A DNA stretch of 29,997 nt from JBBCJM01 sp037190175 (GTDB lineage Bacteria > Pseudomonadota > Alphaproteobacteria > Rhodobacterales > Rhodobacteraceae), in NCBI GenBank assembly GCA_037190175.1, contig JBBCJM010000175.1, forward strand, positions 1-29,997. Reading direction: 5' to 3'. Below the pieces are notes generated by a model that was not told the DNA's origin, searched no databases, and was given only the letters and a program-made list of their open reading frames with translations. The translations under genes and the position numbers were made by a program. Below, in pieces: positions 22,833-29,997 of the stretch (positions within the stretch are counted from its first letter, which is position 1; each line of letters starts with the position of its first letter).

Positions 22833-23186
22833 ATGCTGATCTTCAAGATCTTCCGCCGCCCGGAATGGACCGCGTTCCGCGACGCCGGGCAGACCTCCGG
22901 CGCCCCGGTCGATCTGGCGGACGGCTTCATCCACTTCTCCACCGCGGCGCAGGTGGCCGAGACGGCGGCGAAGCACTTCGCCACCGAAAGCGACCTGGTG
23001 CTGGTGGCGGTGGAGGCCGACAGGCTGGGCCCGGCGCTGCGGTGGGAGCCCTCGCGCGGCGGGCAGCTGTTTCCCCACCTCTACCGGCCCCTGATGCGCG
23101 GGGATGTGGTCTGGGACAAGTCGCTGCCACTGGGCGCCACCGGCCACATCTTCCCCGAGGGCCATCTGTTCGAGCGCGAGCGGTGA
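22833..23186 (+). CDS. DUF952 family protein
   Basis: The 117-residue protein begins MLIFKIFRRPEW. It carries the DUF952 landmarks DLADGFIHFSTAAQV (28-42), LVLVAVE (57-63), HLYRPL and the closing HIFPEGHLFERER. The function of DUF952 is unknown; the conserved His and Asp residues hint at an enzyme. The ATG at 22833 is preceded by GAGGCGG; an upstream in-frame TTG at 22791 is less likely. Its stop overlaps the pyrD start as GTGA, and as I recall the DUF952-pyrD pairing recurs in Rhodobacteraceae. It may therefore be co-expressed with pyrimidine synthesis. Confidence 0.88.
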   Translation: MLIFKIFRRPEWTAFRDAGQTSGAPVDLADGFIHFSTAAQVAETAAKHFATESDLVLVAVEADRLGPALRWEPSRGGQLFPHLYRPLMRGDVVWDKSLPLGATGHIFPEGHLFERER

Positions 23187-24244
23187 GCCTGGCCGAACGC
23201 GCCGGGCTGGCGCTGCTGCGCCGGGTGGACGCCGAGCGGGCGCACGGGCTGGCCTTGCGGGCGCTGCGCGCCGGGCTGGTGCCGCTGCCGGGGCCGGTGA
23301 CATCGGAGCGGCTGAAGGTGCGGCTGGCGGGGATGGCGCTGCCCAATCCGGTGGGGCTGGCCGCGGGGTTCGACAAGAACGCGGTGGCGGTGGGGCCGCT
23401 GTCGCGGGCCGGCTTCGGCTGGATCGAGGTCGGCGCCGCCACCCCCCGGCCGCAGGAGGGCAACCCCAGGCCCCGCCTGTTCCGCCTGCCCGAGGACGGG
23501 GCGGTGATCAACCGCTTCGGCTTCAACAACGCGGGGATGCAGGCGATTGCCGCGCGGCTGGCCGCCCGTCCGCGGGGCGGGGTGCCGGTGGGCCTGAACC
23601 TGGGCGCCAACAAGGACAGCCCCGACCGCGCCGCGGACTTCGCCCGGGTGCTGGCGGTCTGCGGCCCGCATCTGGACTTCGCCACCGTCAACGTGTCCTC
23701 GCCCAACACCGAAAAGCTGCGGGATTTGCAGGGCCCCGAGGCTTTGGCGGCGCTGCTGGCCGGGGTGATGGCGGCGCGCGACGGGCTGCCGCGGCCGATC
23801 CCGGTGTTCCTGAAGATCGCCCCGGATCTGTCGCCCGCCGAGATCGAGGCGGTGGCGGGCGTGGCGATGGACGCCGGCGTGGCCGGGATCGTGGCCACCA
23901 ACACCACGCTGGCCCGCGACGGGCTGCGCGGGGCGGCGGCGGCGCAGGCCGGGGGGCTGTCGGGCACCCCGCTCTTCGACCGCTCCACCCGGGTGCTGGC
24001 GCGGCTTTCGGTCGCCACCGGCGGACGGCTGCCGCTGGTGGGCGTGGGCGGCATCGGCTCGGCGGCGGATGCCTGGGCGAAGATCCGGGCGGGGGCGACG
24101 GCGGTGCAGCTCTACACCGCGCTGACCTGGCGCGGGCTGTCGCTGGCGGCCGGGATCGCCCGGGGGCTGGATGCCCTGGCCGCGCAGGAGGGTTATGGCT
24201 CGGTGGCCGAGGCGGTGGGGATCGAGCGCGACCGCTGGTTGTGA
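23183..24244 (+). CDS. pyrD: Quinone-dependent dihydroorotate dehydrogenase (class 2)
   Basis: PyrD oxidises dihydroorotate to orotate in pyrimidine synthesis, passing electrons through FMN to membrane quinones. The 353-residue length and N-terminal amphipathic extension (SLAERAGLALLRRVDAERAH) mark the membrane-bound class 2. Landmarks: NPVGLAAGFDKNA, GAATPRPQEGNPRPR, NRFGFNNAG, the active-site loop TVNVSSPNT, FLKIAPDLS, ATNTT and GVGGIGSA. Start is GTG at 23183, overlapping the DUF952 stop by four bases. An ATG start is not available near the family N-terminus. It is convergent with the RAM-domain gene, 14 bases away. Confidence 0.96.
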   Translation: MSLAERAGLALLRRVDAERAHGLALRALRAGLVPLPGPVTSERLKVRLAGMALPNPVGLAAGFDKNAVAVGPLSRAGFGWIEVGAATPRPQEGNPRPRLFRLPEDGAVINRFGFNNAGMQAIAARLAARPRGGVPVGLNLGANKDSPDRAADFARVLAVCGPHLDFATVNVSSPNTEKLRDLQGPEALAALLAGVMAARDGLPRPIPVFLKIAPDLSPAEIEAVAGVAMDAGVAGIVATNTTLARDGLRGAAAAQAGGLSGTPLFDRSTRVLARLSVATGGRLPLVGVGGIGSAADAWAKIRAGATAVQLYTALTWRGLSLAAGIARGLDALAAQEGYGSVAEAVGIERDRWL

Positions 24245-24258
24245 GCCCCGGAGGCCCT

Positions 24259-24495
24259 TCAGAACGCCCTGAAGGTCATCGTGGTCAGCGTCCGCACGAT
24301 GCCGGGAATGTCGAACAGCCGGTCCGAAAGGTAATGCCCCACGTCCTCGCCCTCGGGGATATAGACCTTGGCGATCAGGTCGTATTCGCCGGAGGTGGAG
24401 TAGAGCTCGCTGACCACCTCGCGGTCGTAGATCGCATCGGCGACCTCGTAGGTCTTGCCGGGGGTGCAGCGGAACTGGACGAAGACGCAGATCAT
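24259..24495 (-). CDS. Stand-alone Lrp/AsnC ligand-binding (RAM) domain protein
   Basis: The 78-residue protein is a RAM/AsnC C-terminal domain only: VFVQFRCTPGKTYEVADAI (4-22), VVSELYSTSGEYDLIAKVY (27-45) and IPGIVRTLTTMTF near the end. It lacks the helix-turn-helix DNA-binding domain of Lrp regulators, and nothing upstream encodes one. Stand-alone RAM proteins form oligomers that bind amino acids or other effectors and may modulate full-length Lrp proteins. The ATG at 24495 has GGGAGG upstream. It is the last of a run of minus-strand genes, 55 bases after the helicase gene. The last codons include a CCTTCAG/CTGAAGG hairpin (about 24256-24275). Confidence 0.9.
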   Translation of the reverse strand: MICVFVQFRCTPGKTYEVADAIYDREVVSELYSTSGEYDLIAKVYIPEGEDVGHYLSDRLFDIPGIVRTLTTMTFRAF

Positions 24496-24550
24496 CGGGG
24501 CCTCCCTTTGGCGGCAGGTTAAGGCCGGGACGCGGAAAGGGGAAGCGCGC

Positions 24551-26083
24551 TCACTCCGGCGTCTCCAGCGCCAGCGTGGCGGCGGGGCGGCGCAGATCCT
24601 CGATCCCCAGCGGCGCCTGCGGGCGGGCGAGGCGATAGCGGGTGACCCAGATGAGCCGCGTCTCGGCCCGGGTCACCGCGACATAGGCCAGCCGTTTCCA
24701 CAGCGGCAGCCCGGCCTCGGCCCGCCCCGACTGCGCCGCGGCGTAAAGGTCGGGGGCGAAGACCTGCACCGTGTCCCATTGCGAGCCCTGCGCCTTGTGG
24801 ATCGTGACCGCCGCGCCGTGCAGGAAGACCGCGCCCATGCTGGCGGCCGAGGGGATGAAGGGATCCTCCTCGCCCGCCCGCTCGATCTTGATGATCGAGG
24901 CCACGCCCACCTGCGGCTCCTCGGCGCCCAGCACGTGCAGGCGGGCGAAGCCGGGGCTCTTGCCCTCGCCCAGGTAGATCACCGGCGCGCCCTTGATCAG
25001 CCCCCGCGCCTCCAGCTCCACCCGCCGCTTGCGGTGCTTCAAGGGCAGTTCGATCCCGTCGCAGATCAGCGGCTCGCCGGGCATGAGCGCGGTTTCCGGG
25101 GCGCCGTGGGCGGCGCGGAAGGCGCCGATCAGCCGGATGCGGGTGGCGTTGCGCCAGACCAGCACGGGCGAGCGCGCCATCAGGTCGGCATCCACCCGCT
25201 CGGCCACCTGCACCCGGTCGTCGCTGCGGGCGGCGCGTTCCACCAGCCGCTCGAACTCCTCGAAGGGGATGTCGTCGCCCAGCGCATGGGCGAGGTCGAG
25301 GATCGGGCTGTCGCCGGCCTGCCGGTGGATGCGGGAAAGCTCCAGCCGCTGCGCCGCGGGCAGGGTGTCGAACACCATCTGCCCCGACTGGCCCACGGGG
25401 GCCAGCTGCGCCGGGTCGCCGAACAGCACCAGGGTGGGGAAGATCTCCTGCAGATCCTCCATCTGCCGGTCGTCCAGCATCGAGGCTTCGTCGACGAAGC
25501 CCACGTCCAGGGGCTCGTCGCGCCGCTTCCAGCCCTGGATGAAGTCCGAGCCCCGCAGCCCCGCCGCCGCCAAGGCGCCGGGGATGGAGGCGACCTGCTG
25601 GTAGAAGGCGAAGGCGCGGTCCAGCGCGGCCTCGCCCAGGCCCCCGGGCAGGGCGTCGGACGCGGGGCGGGGGGCGTTGCCGGCCAGCCATTCGGCGATG
25701 CGTTCGTATTGCGGATCGTAGACCGGGGTATAGAGGATGCGGTGGATCGTGGTCGCCGGCACTCCGCGGGCGCGCAGCACCGAGGCGGCCTTGTTGGTGG
25801 GGGCGAGGATGGCCAGCGTGCGGCGGTCCTTCCTGCGCTTGCCTTCCCAGTCGCCCGAGACGGTCTCGACCCCCGCCTCGGCCATGGCTTTCGTCAGGGC
25901 GGCCAGCAGCATGGTCTTGCCCGAGCCCGCCTTGCCCATCACCGCCAGCACCTTGGCCGGACCGGCCACCGGGGGCGTCAGGGCGCCGGCGTCCAGATCC
26001 ACCCCCGCGCCCCGCAACAGGTCGGCCACGCGGGCCCAGGCCTGGGCCTGGTCGTCGGAAAAGGCGATGGCGGGAAGGATCAT
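24551..26083 (-). CDS. RecD-like superfamily 1 ATP-dependent DNA helicase
   Basis: The 510-residue protein has superfamily 1B helicase motifs: motif I GKAGSGKT (50-57), motif Ia LAPTNKAA (93-100), motif II VGFVDEASMLDD (194-205), motif III FGDPAQLAPV (221-230), SRIHRQ (250-255), and C-terminal VTIHKAQGSQWDTV (426-439) plus YVAVTRAETRLIWV (467-480). It lacks the long N-terminal domain of RecD2 and is not accompanied by recB or recC. It is thus a free-standing helicase, probably in DNA repair. The ATG at 26083 gives a normal motif I position; the ribosome site is weak. It sits 50 bases after the dehydratase gene. Confidence 0.92.
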   Translation of the reverse strand: MILPAIAFSDDQAQAWARVADLLRGAGVDLDAGALTPPVAGPAKVLAVMGKAGSGKTMLLAALTKAMAEAGVETVSGDWEGKRRKDRRTLAILAPTNKAASVLRARGVPATTIHRILYTPVYDPQYERIAEWLAGNAPRPASDALPGGLGEAALDRAFAFYQQVASIPGALAAAGLRGSDFIQGWKRRDEPLDVGFVDEASMLDDRQMEDLQEIFPTLVLFGDPAQLAPVGQSGQMVFDTLPAAQRLELSRIHRQAGDSPILDLAHALGDDIPFEEFERLVERAARSDDRVQVAERVDADLMARSPVLVWRNATRIRLIGAFRAAHGAPETALMPGEPLICDGIELPLKHRKRRVELEARGLIKGAPVIYLGEGKSPGFARLHVLGAEEPQVGVASIIKIERAGEEDPFIPSAASMGAVFLHGAAVTIHKAQGSQWDTVQVFAPDLYAAAQSGRAEAGLPLWKRLAYVAVTRAETRLIWVTRYRLARPQAPLGIEDLRRPAATLALETPE

Positions 26084-26133
26084 GGCGGGGACTCTATGCC
26101 GCGGGCGCGCGCGGGGGTGCAACCAGATGGGCC

Positions 26134-26955
26134 TCACCACCCCGCCCGCGCCTCCATCGCCACCGGGCCCTGCGCGCGGGCGGTCCAGAGCTTCAGCCCG
26201 CCCTCCTCCTCCACCGCGTTCAGGGTGAAATCGGCGTCGTCGAAAAGCGGCGAGAGCGAGCGGAAGGCGAAGCGGGCGGGCGGGCGGCCGCGCAGGGCCT
26301 CGGCATATTGCGCCAGCAGGGTGGCCTGCAGCGGCCCGTGCACGATCAGGCCGGGATAGCCCTCCACCTGCCGCACATAGGGGGCGTCGTAGTGGATGCG
26401 GTGGCCGTTGAAGGTCAGCGCGGAATAGCGGAAGAGCAGCGCCGCCGAAGGCACGACCTGCCGCCGTTGGGCGCCCTGCGGGGCGGGGGCGGCCCTGCCG
26501 TCGGGGGTTCCGGCGGCGCGGTAGACGATGTCCTGCCGCTCCTCCACCGCCAGCCGGCCGTCGGCCTCGATCCGGTGGTCGACGGTGACGAAGCAGAGCG
26601 TGCCGCTGCGCCCCTGCTTCACCGTCACGTCGCGGATGGTGGAGCGGCGGGCAACGGTCTCGCCCACCCGGATCGCGGAATGGAAGGCGAAGGCGCCGCC
26701 CGCCCACATCCGGCGCGGCAGCGGCACCGGCGGCAGGAAGCCGCCGCGCGCGGGATGGCCGTCGGGGCCGAGGCCGGCGGTCGGCGCGGCCGGCGGGGCG
26801 AGGCAGAGGTGGATCAGCAGCGGCGCGGGCCCGCCCGCGACCGCGGCCCCGGGCCGGTCGAAGGTGGCGTTGAAACGGTCCACCAGCGCGGCGGTGAGCT
26901 GTTCGGCCGCGCTTTCCTCCCGCCCGATCCACTGGCGCAGGTGTTCGAGGTCCAT
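26134..26955 (-). CDS. MaoC/HTD2-like acyl-CoA dehydratase (mesaconyl-C4-CoA hydratase type)
   Basis: The 273-residue protein matches the double hot-dog dehydratases annotated as FAS1-like dehydratase, HTD2 or mesaconyl-C4-CoA hydratase. The N-terminal half has GGFLPPVPLPRRMWAGG (71-87) and FHSAIRVGE (91-99). The C-terminal half has the hydratase motif RYSALTFNGHRIHYD (176-190) with His185, His188 and Asp190, then LIVHGPLQ (203-210). It probably hydrates or dehydrates a branched acyl-CoA; the substrate is not fixed by sequence. The ATG at 26955 has AAGGA upstream. It lies between plsC and the helicase gene without other fatty-acid genes. Confidence 0.85.
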   Translation of the reverse strand: MDLEHLRQWIGREESAAEQLTAALVDRFNATFDRPGAAVAGGPAPLLIHLCLAPPAAPTAGLGPDGHPARGGFLPPVPLPRRMWAGGAFAFHSAIRVGETVARRSTIRDVTVKQGRSGTLCFVTVDHRIEADGRLAVEERQDIVYRAAGTPDGRAAPAPQGAQRRQVVPSAALLFRYSALTFNGHRIHYDAPYVRQVEGYPGLIVHGPLQATLLAQYAEALRGRPPARFAFRSLSPLFDDADFTLNAVEEEGGLKLWTARAQGPVAMEARAGW

Positions 26956-27016
26956 CGGATTTCCTTTCCGGGCAGGGCGGGACAGCTGGCCTTTCGCCAT
27001 GAGCCCGACGCGAGGC

Positions 27017-27775
27017 TCAGCCCTTCGCCACGAAGCCGGCCTCGGCCATCAGCCGGTCGGAGGCGGGCTCGATCACCGCCTCCAGTTCCGCCACCGCCTC
27101 GGCGGCCGGCCGGCCGGGGGGGATGGCGGGCAGGAACTCCACCACGGCCAGGCCGGGCGCGCGGTAGAGGCTGCGGCGCGGCCAGAACACGCCCACGTTG
27201 CAGGCCACCGGCACGCAGGGCTGGCCCAGCTGCTCGTAGAGCAGCCCCACCCCCACCTTGTAGGGCCGCACCACCCCCGGGGCCACCCGGGTGCCCTGCG
27301 GATAGATCACCAGCTGCCCCGGGTCGGCCCGCCCCGCCACCACCCGCGCCTTCATCTGCGCGATGGCCTGCCCGCGCTTGCCGCGGTCCACCGGCACGCA
27401 GCCGATGCGCAGCGCGTACCAGCCGAGGATCGGGGCCCAGATCAGCTCCTTCTTCATGATGAAGCGGGGCCGGGGCAGGACGGAGACCAGCAGGATGATG
27501 TCGAAGAAGCTCTGGTGCTTGGCCGCGATCAGGCATTCGCCCTGCGGCACCTCGCCCCGGATGTCCGACCGCAGCCCCACCAGCCAGCGGGCCGAGCGGC
27601 GCACCCAGCGGGCATAGGCATGGGCGCCGGCCACAGCGCGGTCGCGGCTGAAGATCGCCTGCGGGGTGTACCAGATCGCCAGAACCGGCATCGCCAGGTA
27701 CATCTGCGCGATGAAGATCACCGACAGGACCCATTGCACCGCATAGGGCAGCCGGCGGGGGGGCGGGGGGGTCAT
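27017..27775 (-). CDS. plsC: 1-acyl-sn-glycerol-3-phosphate acyltransferase (PlsC family)
   Basis: The 252-residue membrane enzyme should acylate lysophosphatidic acid or a related lysolipid in phospholipid synthesis. An N-terminal hydrophobic segment (15-35) is followed by acyltransferase motif I KHQSFFD (86-92) with the catalytic His87 and Asp92. Motif III is YPQGTR (158-163), with Gln in place of the usual Glu of FPEGTR. Proline motif VPVACNVG follows. The ATG at 27775 overlaps the ftsX stop as ATGA, so it is translationally coupled to ftsEX, linking envelope division and lipid synthesis. Whether it is the main PlsC of the cell is unknown. Confidence 0.93.
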   Translation of the reverse strand: MTPPPPRRLPYAVQWVLSVIFIAQMYLAMPVLAIWYTPQAIFSRDRAVAGAHAYARWVRRSARWLVGLRSDIRGEVPQGECLIAAKHQSFFDIILLVSVLPRPRFIMKKELIWAPILGWYALRIGCVPVDRGKRGQAIAQMKARVVAGRADPGQLVIYPQGTRVAPGVVRPYKVGVGLLYEQLGQPCVPVACNVGVFWPRRSLYRAPGLAVVEFLPAIPPGRPAAEAVAELEAVIEPASDRLMAEAGFVAKG

Positions 27776-28682
27776 GGCTGTTCCCTCAGGGTGCGGAAGG
27801 CGGCGATGCGGGTGGCGAGGAAGGCGGTGATCCCGGCCAGCGGCGGCAGGGCCAGCGGCCAGAGCCAGCCGGCGCCGCGGAACCCCAGCCCGGTCAGGAA
27901 GCCGCCGGCGGCATCGGCGGCGGGCAGCAGCGCCACGGCGGCGGTGCCCAGCACGGCCCCCGCCAGCGCGCCCCAGACCGCCCGCAGGGTGAAGCGGCGC
28001 ACGAAGGCCCGGGCGATCCAGGCGTCGCGCGCCCCGATCAGCCGCAGCACCCGGATCACCTGCGCATTGGCGGCCAGCGCGGCCGAGGCCGCCAGCGTGA
28101 TCATCGCCGCGAAGGCCCCGCCGATCAGCACCAGCGACAGGGTGCCCAGGAGCCGCAGCCGCCCCGCCGCGCTGGCCAAGGGGCGGCGCCAACGCAGGTG
28201 GTCGTCCAGCACCGCGCCCGGCGCCTCGGCCGCCAGCCGCATCCGCAGCCCCTCGGCGTCCAGCCCCTCGGGCGTCTCGGTCAGTTCCACCAGCCGCGGC
28301 AGCGGCAGCGCCTCCACCGGCAGGTCGGGGCCGAACCAGGGCTCCAAGAGCCCCCGCGCCTCTTCCGCCGGGATGGCGCGGGCGGTGGCCACGCCGGGGG
28401 TGGTGGCCAGCACCTCCAGCACCGCCTGCACCTGCGCCTCGATCTGCCCGGCGGGGGCCGAGATCCGCACCGTGGCGCTGCGGGCCAAAGCCTCGCCCCA
28501 GCGGTCGGCCAGCCGGCCGGCGGCCAGCGACAGGGCCAGCGCGAAGACCGCCAGGAAGGCCATGGCGGCGGCGGAAAACCCGGTCAGCCAGGCGGTGGGG
28601 CCGGTCTTGGGCACCACCCGGTCGGCATCGCGCAGCCCGGCGGCAAGGCGGGCGGGCCAGCCGGGGCGGGGGGCGGCGGCGC

Positions 28683-28686
<4 letters not shown>
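27772..28686 (-). CDS. ftsX: Cell division protein FtsX (ABC-type permease)
   Basis: The 304-residue membrane protein has a cytoplasmic N-terminus, a first helix (about 32-57), a large periplasmic loop (60-180), then three helices with the FtsX signature VIRVLRLIGARDAWIARAFVRRF (210-232). FtsX works with FtsE to activate peptidoglycan hydrolases at the division site; the loop binds the partner. Start is GTG at 28686, overlapping the ftsE stop as GTGA, and the stop overlaps the plsC start. The periplasmic loop is divergent from the E. coli one, as expected for an alphaproteobacterium. Confidence 0.93.
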
Positions 28687-29354
<668 letters not shown>

Positions 29355-29465
29355 GCATGGTCCCGCGGCGCTGATGCGGGCGCGAGCATCGCCGATGGCG
29401 GCGGCGGATTCAATCGCCTCTCCGTGTCGCAAAGGGTACGGACGGGCATTGTTGGCCACCGGGAC

Positions 29466-29494
29466 TTGGAGAACGGGCGCGTCACGTTTACAAG
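29466..29494 (+). promoter_or_regulatory. Candidate promoter of the zinc-ribbon protein gene
   Basis: TTGGAG (29466-29471) and TACAAG (29489-29494) are 17 bases apart, with 3/6 and 4/6 matches to the -35 and -10 consensus. They precede the start at 29538 by about 43 bases. This is the only reasonable pair in the gap, but it is weak. Confidence 0.3.
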
Positions 29495-29537
29495 ATCACG
29501 GTGGGGCCGCCTGCGGGGGCGGGACGGAGACCAGTGA

Positions 29538-29997
29538 ATGCGGCTGATTTGCCCGAACTGCGATGCGCAATACGAGGTGGACGACAGCGCCATCCCCGAC
29601 AGCGGTCGGGATGTGCAATGTTCGGCCTGCGGCCATGCCTGGTTCCAGTTGCCGCCCGACCTGGTGCCCGAGGAGGATGAGCCCGAGCCCGCGCTGGCGA
29701 TGACCCCGCCGGCCCCCGCGCCGCCGCCGCCGGCCGTCAAGCCCGAGCCCGAGCCCGAGCCCGTGAGGGAAGAGCCCGCCCCCGCCATGGCCGGGGCCGA
29801 GGCGCCCAAGCGGTCGCTGGACGATGCGCTGGTCACGCTCCTGCGCGAGGAGGCCGCGCGCGAGGCCGCCGCCCGCCGGGCCGAAGCCGAGCGGGGGGTC
29901 GAGACCCAGCCCGACCTCGGGCTGGCCACCCCCGCCCCGCCGCCCAGGCCGCCGGTGACCGACCTCTCGGCCCCGGTCGAGGCCGAGGCGGGCGAGC
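29538..29997 (+). CDS. Zinc-ribbon (MJ0042-type) domain protein, 5' part (runs off window end)
   Basis: The first 153 codons are present. A zinc-finger domain at the N-terminus has C5/C8 (CPNC) and C29/C32 (CSAC), followed by GHAWFQLPPDL, the MJ0042 finger pattern. A long proline/glutamate-rich, low-complexity region then begins (PEPEPEP at about 70-76) with a helical stretch LLREEAAREAAARRAEAE. In Rhodobacteraceae such proteins sit divergent from ftsEX and, from memory, often carry a membrane segment further on; their role is unknown. The ATG at 29538 is preceded by GGAG 12 bases upstream. Confidence 0.88.
   Translation, partial: MRLICPNCDAQYEVDDSAIPDSGRDVQCSACGHAWFQLPPDLVPEEDEPEPALAMTPPAPAPPPPAVKPEPEPEPVREEPAPAMAGAEAPKRSLDDALVTLLREEAAREAAARRAEAERGVETQPDLGLATPAPPPRPPVTDLSAPVEAEAGE

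Noticed and set aside
29735..29765. CCCGAG tandem repeat as a mobile or phase-variable element
   Set aside because: It encodes an in-frame PEPEPEP stretch of the zinc-ribbon protein, a common low-complexity linker; hexamer changes would not shift frame.

Overview
The window is about 30 kb of very GC-rich (roughly 70%) bacterial chromosome. Gene content, codon use and synteny point to an alphaproteobacterium of the Rhodobacteraceae (Rhodobacter/Paracoccus/Rhodovulum type). Family-typical elements are an AB-fused Mrp antiporter operon, a two-domain ALDH16-type dehydrogenase beside deoC, ftsE-ftsX-plsC divergent from a zinc-ribbon protein, a DUF952-pyrD pair, and small GGLAEP-motif proteins next to hemH. 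No phage, insertion sequence, CRISPR array, rRNA or tRNA is visible. It reads as core, vertically inherited chromosome.

Layout. 1-2.3 kb: 5' part of comF (minus), a divergent NDUFAF5-like methyltransferase-fold gene and hemH. 2.3-4.4 kb: two paralogous small exported proteins, an L,D-transpeptidase, and a divergent CAP-domain lipoprotein. 4.4-7.8 kb: deoC followed by a bidomain aldehyde dehydrogenase, which together could turn deoxyribose 5-phosphate into glyceraldehyde 3-phosphate and acetate. 7.8-13.5 kb: a tightly overlapping Mrp/Mnh cation/proton antiporter operon (AB fused, C, D, E, F, G; minus). 13.5-13.8 kb: non-coding, with a composite inverted repeat. 13.8-18.9 kb: a VOC protein, an exported Cys-rich protein coupled to a metallophosphoesterase, an EamA transporter, a divergent adenine deaminase, and an exported unknown protein. 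18.9-22.7 kb: a GTAGGGTGGGC palindrome, accA, divergent pxpA, a structured gap and a periplasmic 5'-nucleotidase. 22.8-24.2 kb: DUF952 overlapping pyrD. 24.3-29.4 kb: six minus-strand genes ordered ftsE, ftsX, plsC, a MaoC-type dehydratase, a RecD-like helicase and a stand-alone Lrp/AsnC ligand domain. 29.5 kb to the end: start of a zinc-ribbon protein.

Themes. Several genes serve nucleotide, nucleoside and base metabolism (deoC, ade, 5'-nucleotidase, pyrD), but they are not one operon. Many junctions use ATGA, GTGA or TGATG overlaps, implying translational coupling. I found no clear new multi-gene system. The best leads are the GGLAEP small-protein pair, the NDUFAF5-like protein lacking a recognisable SAM motif I, the deoC-ALDH16 pairing, and several unexplained palindromic elements.
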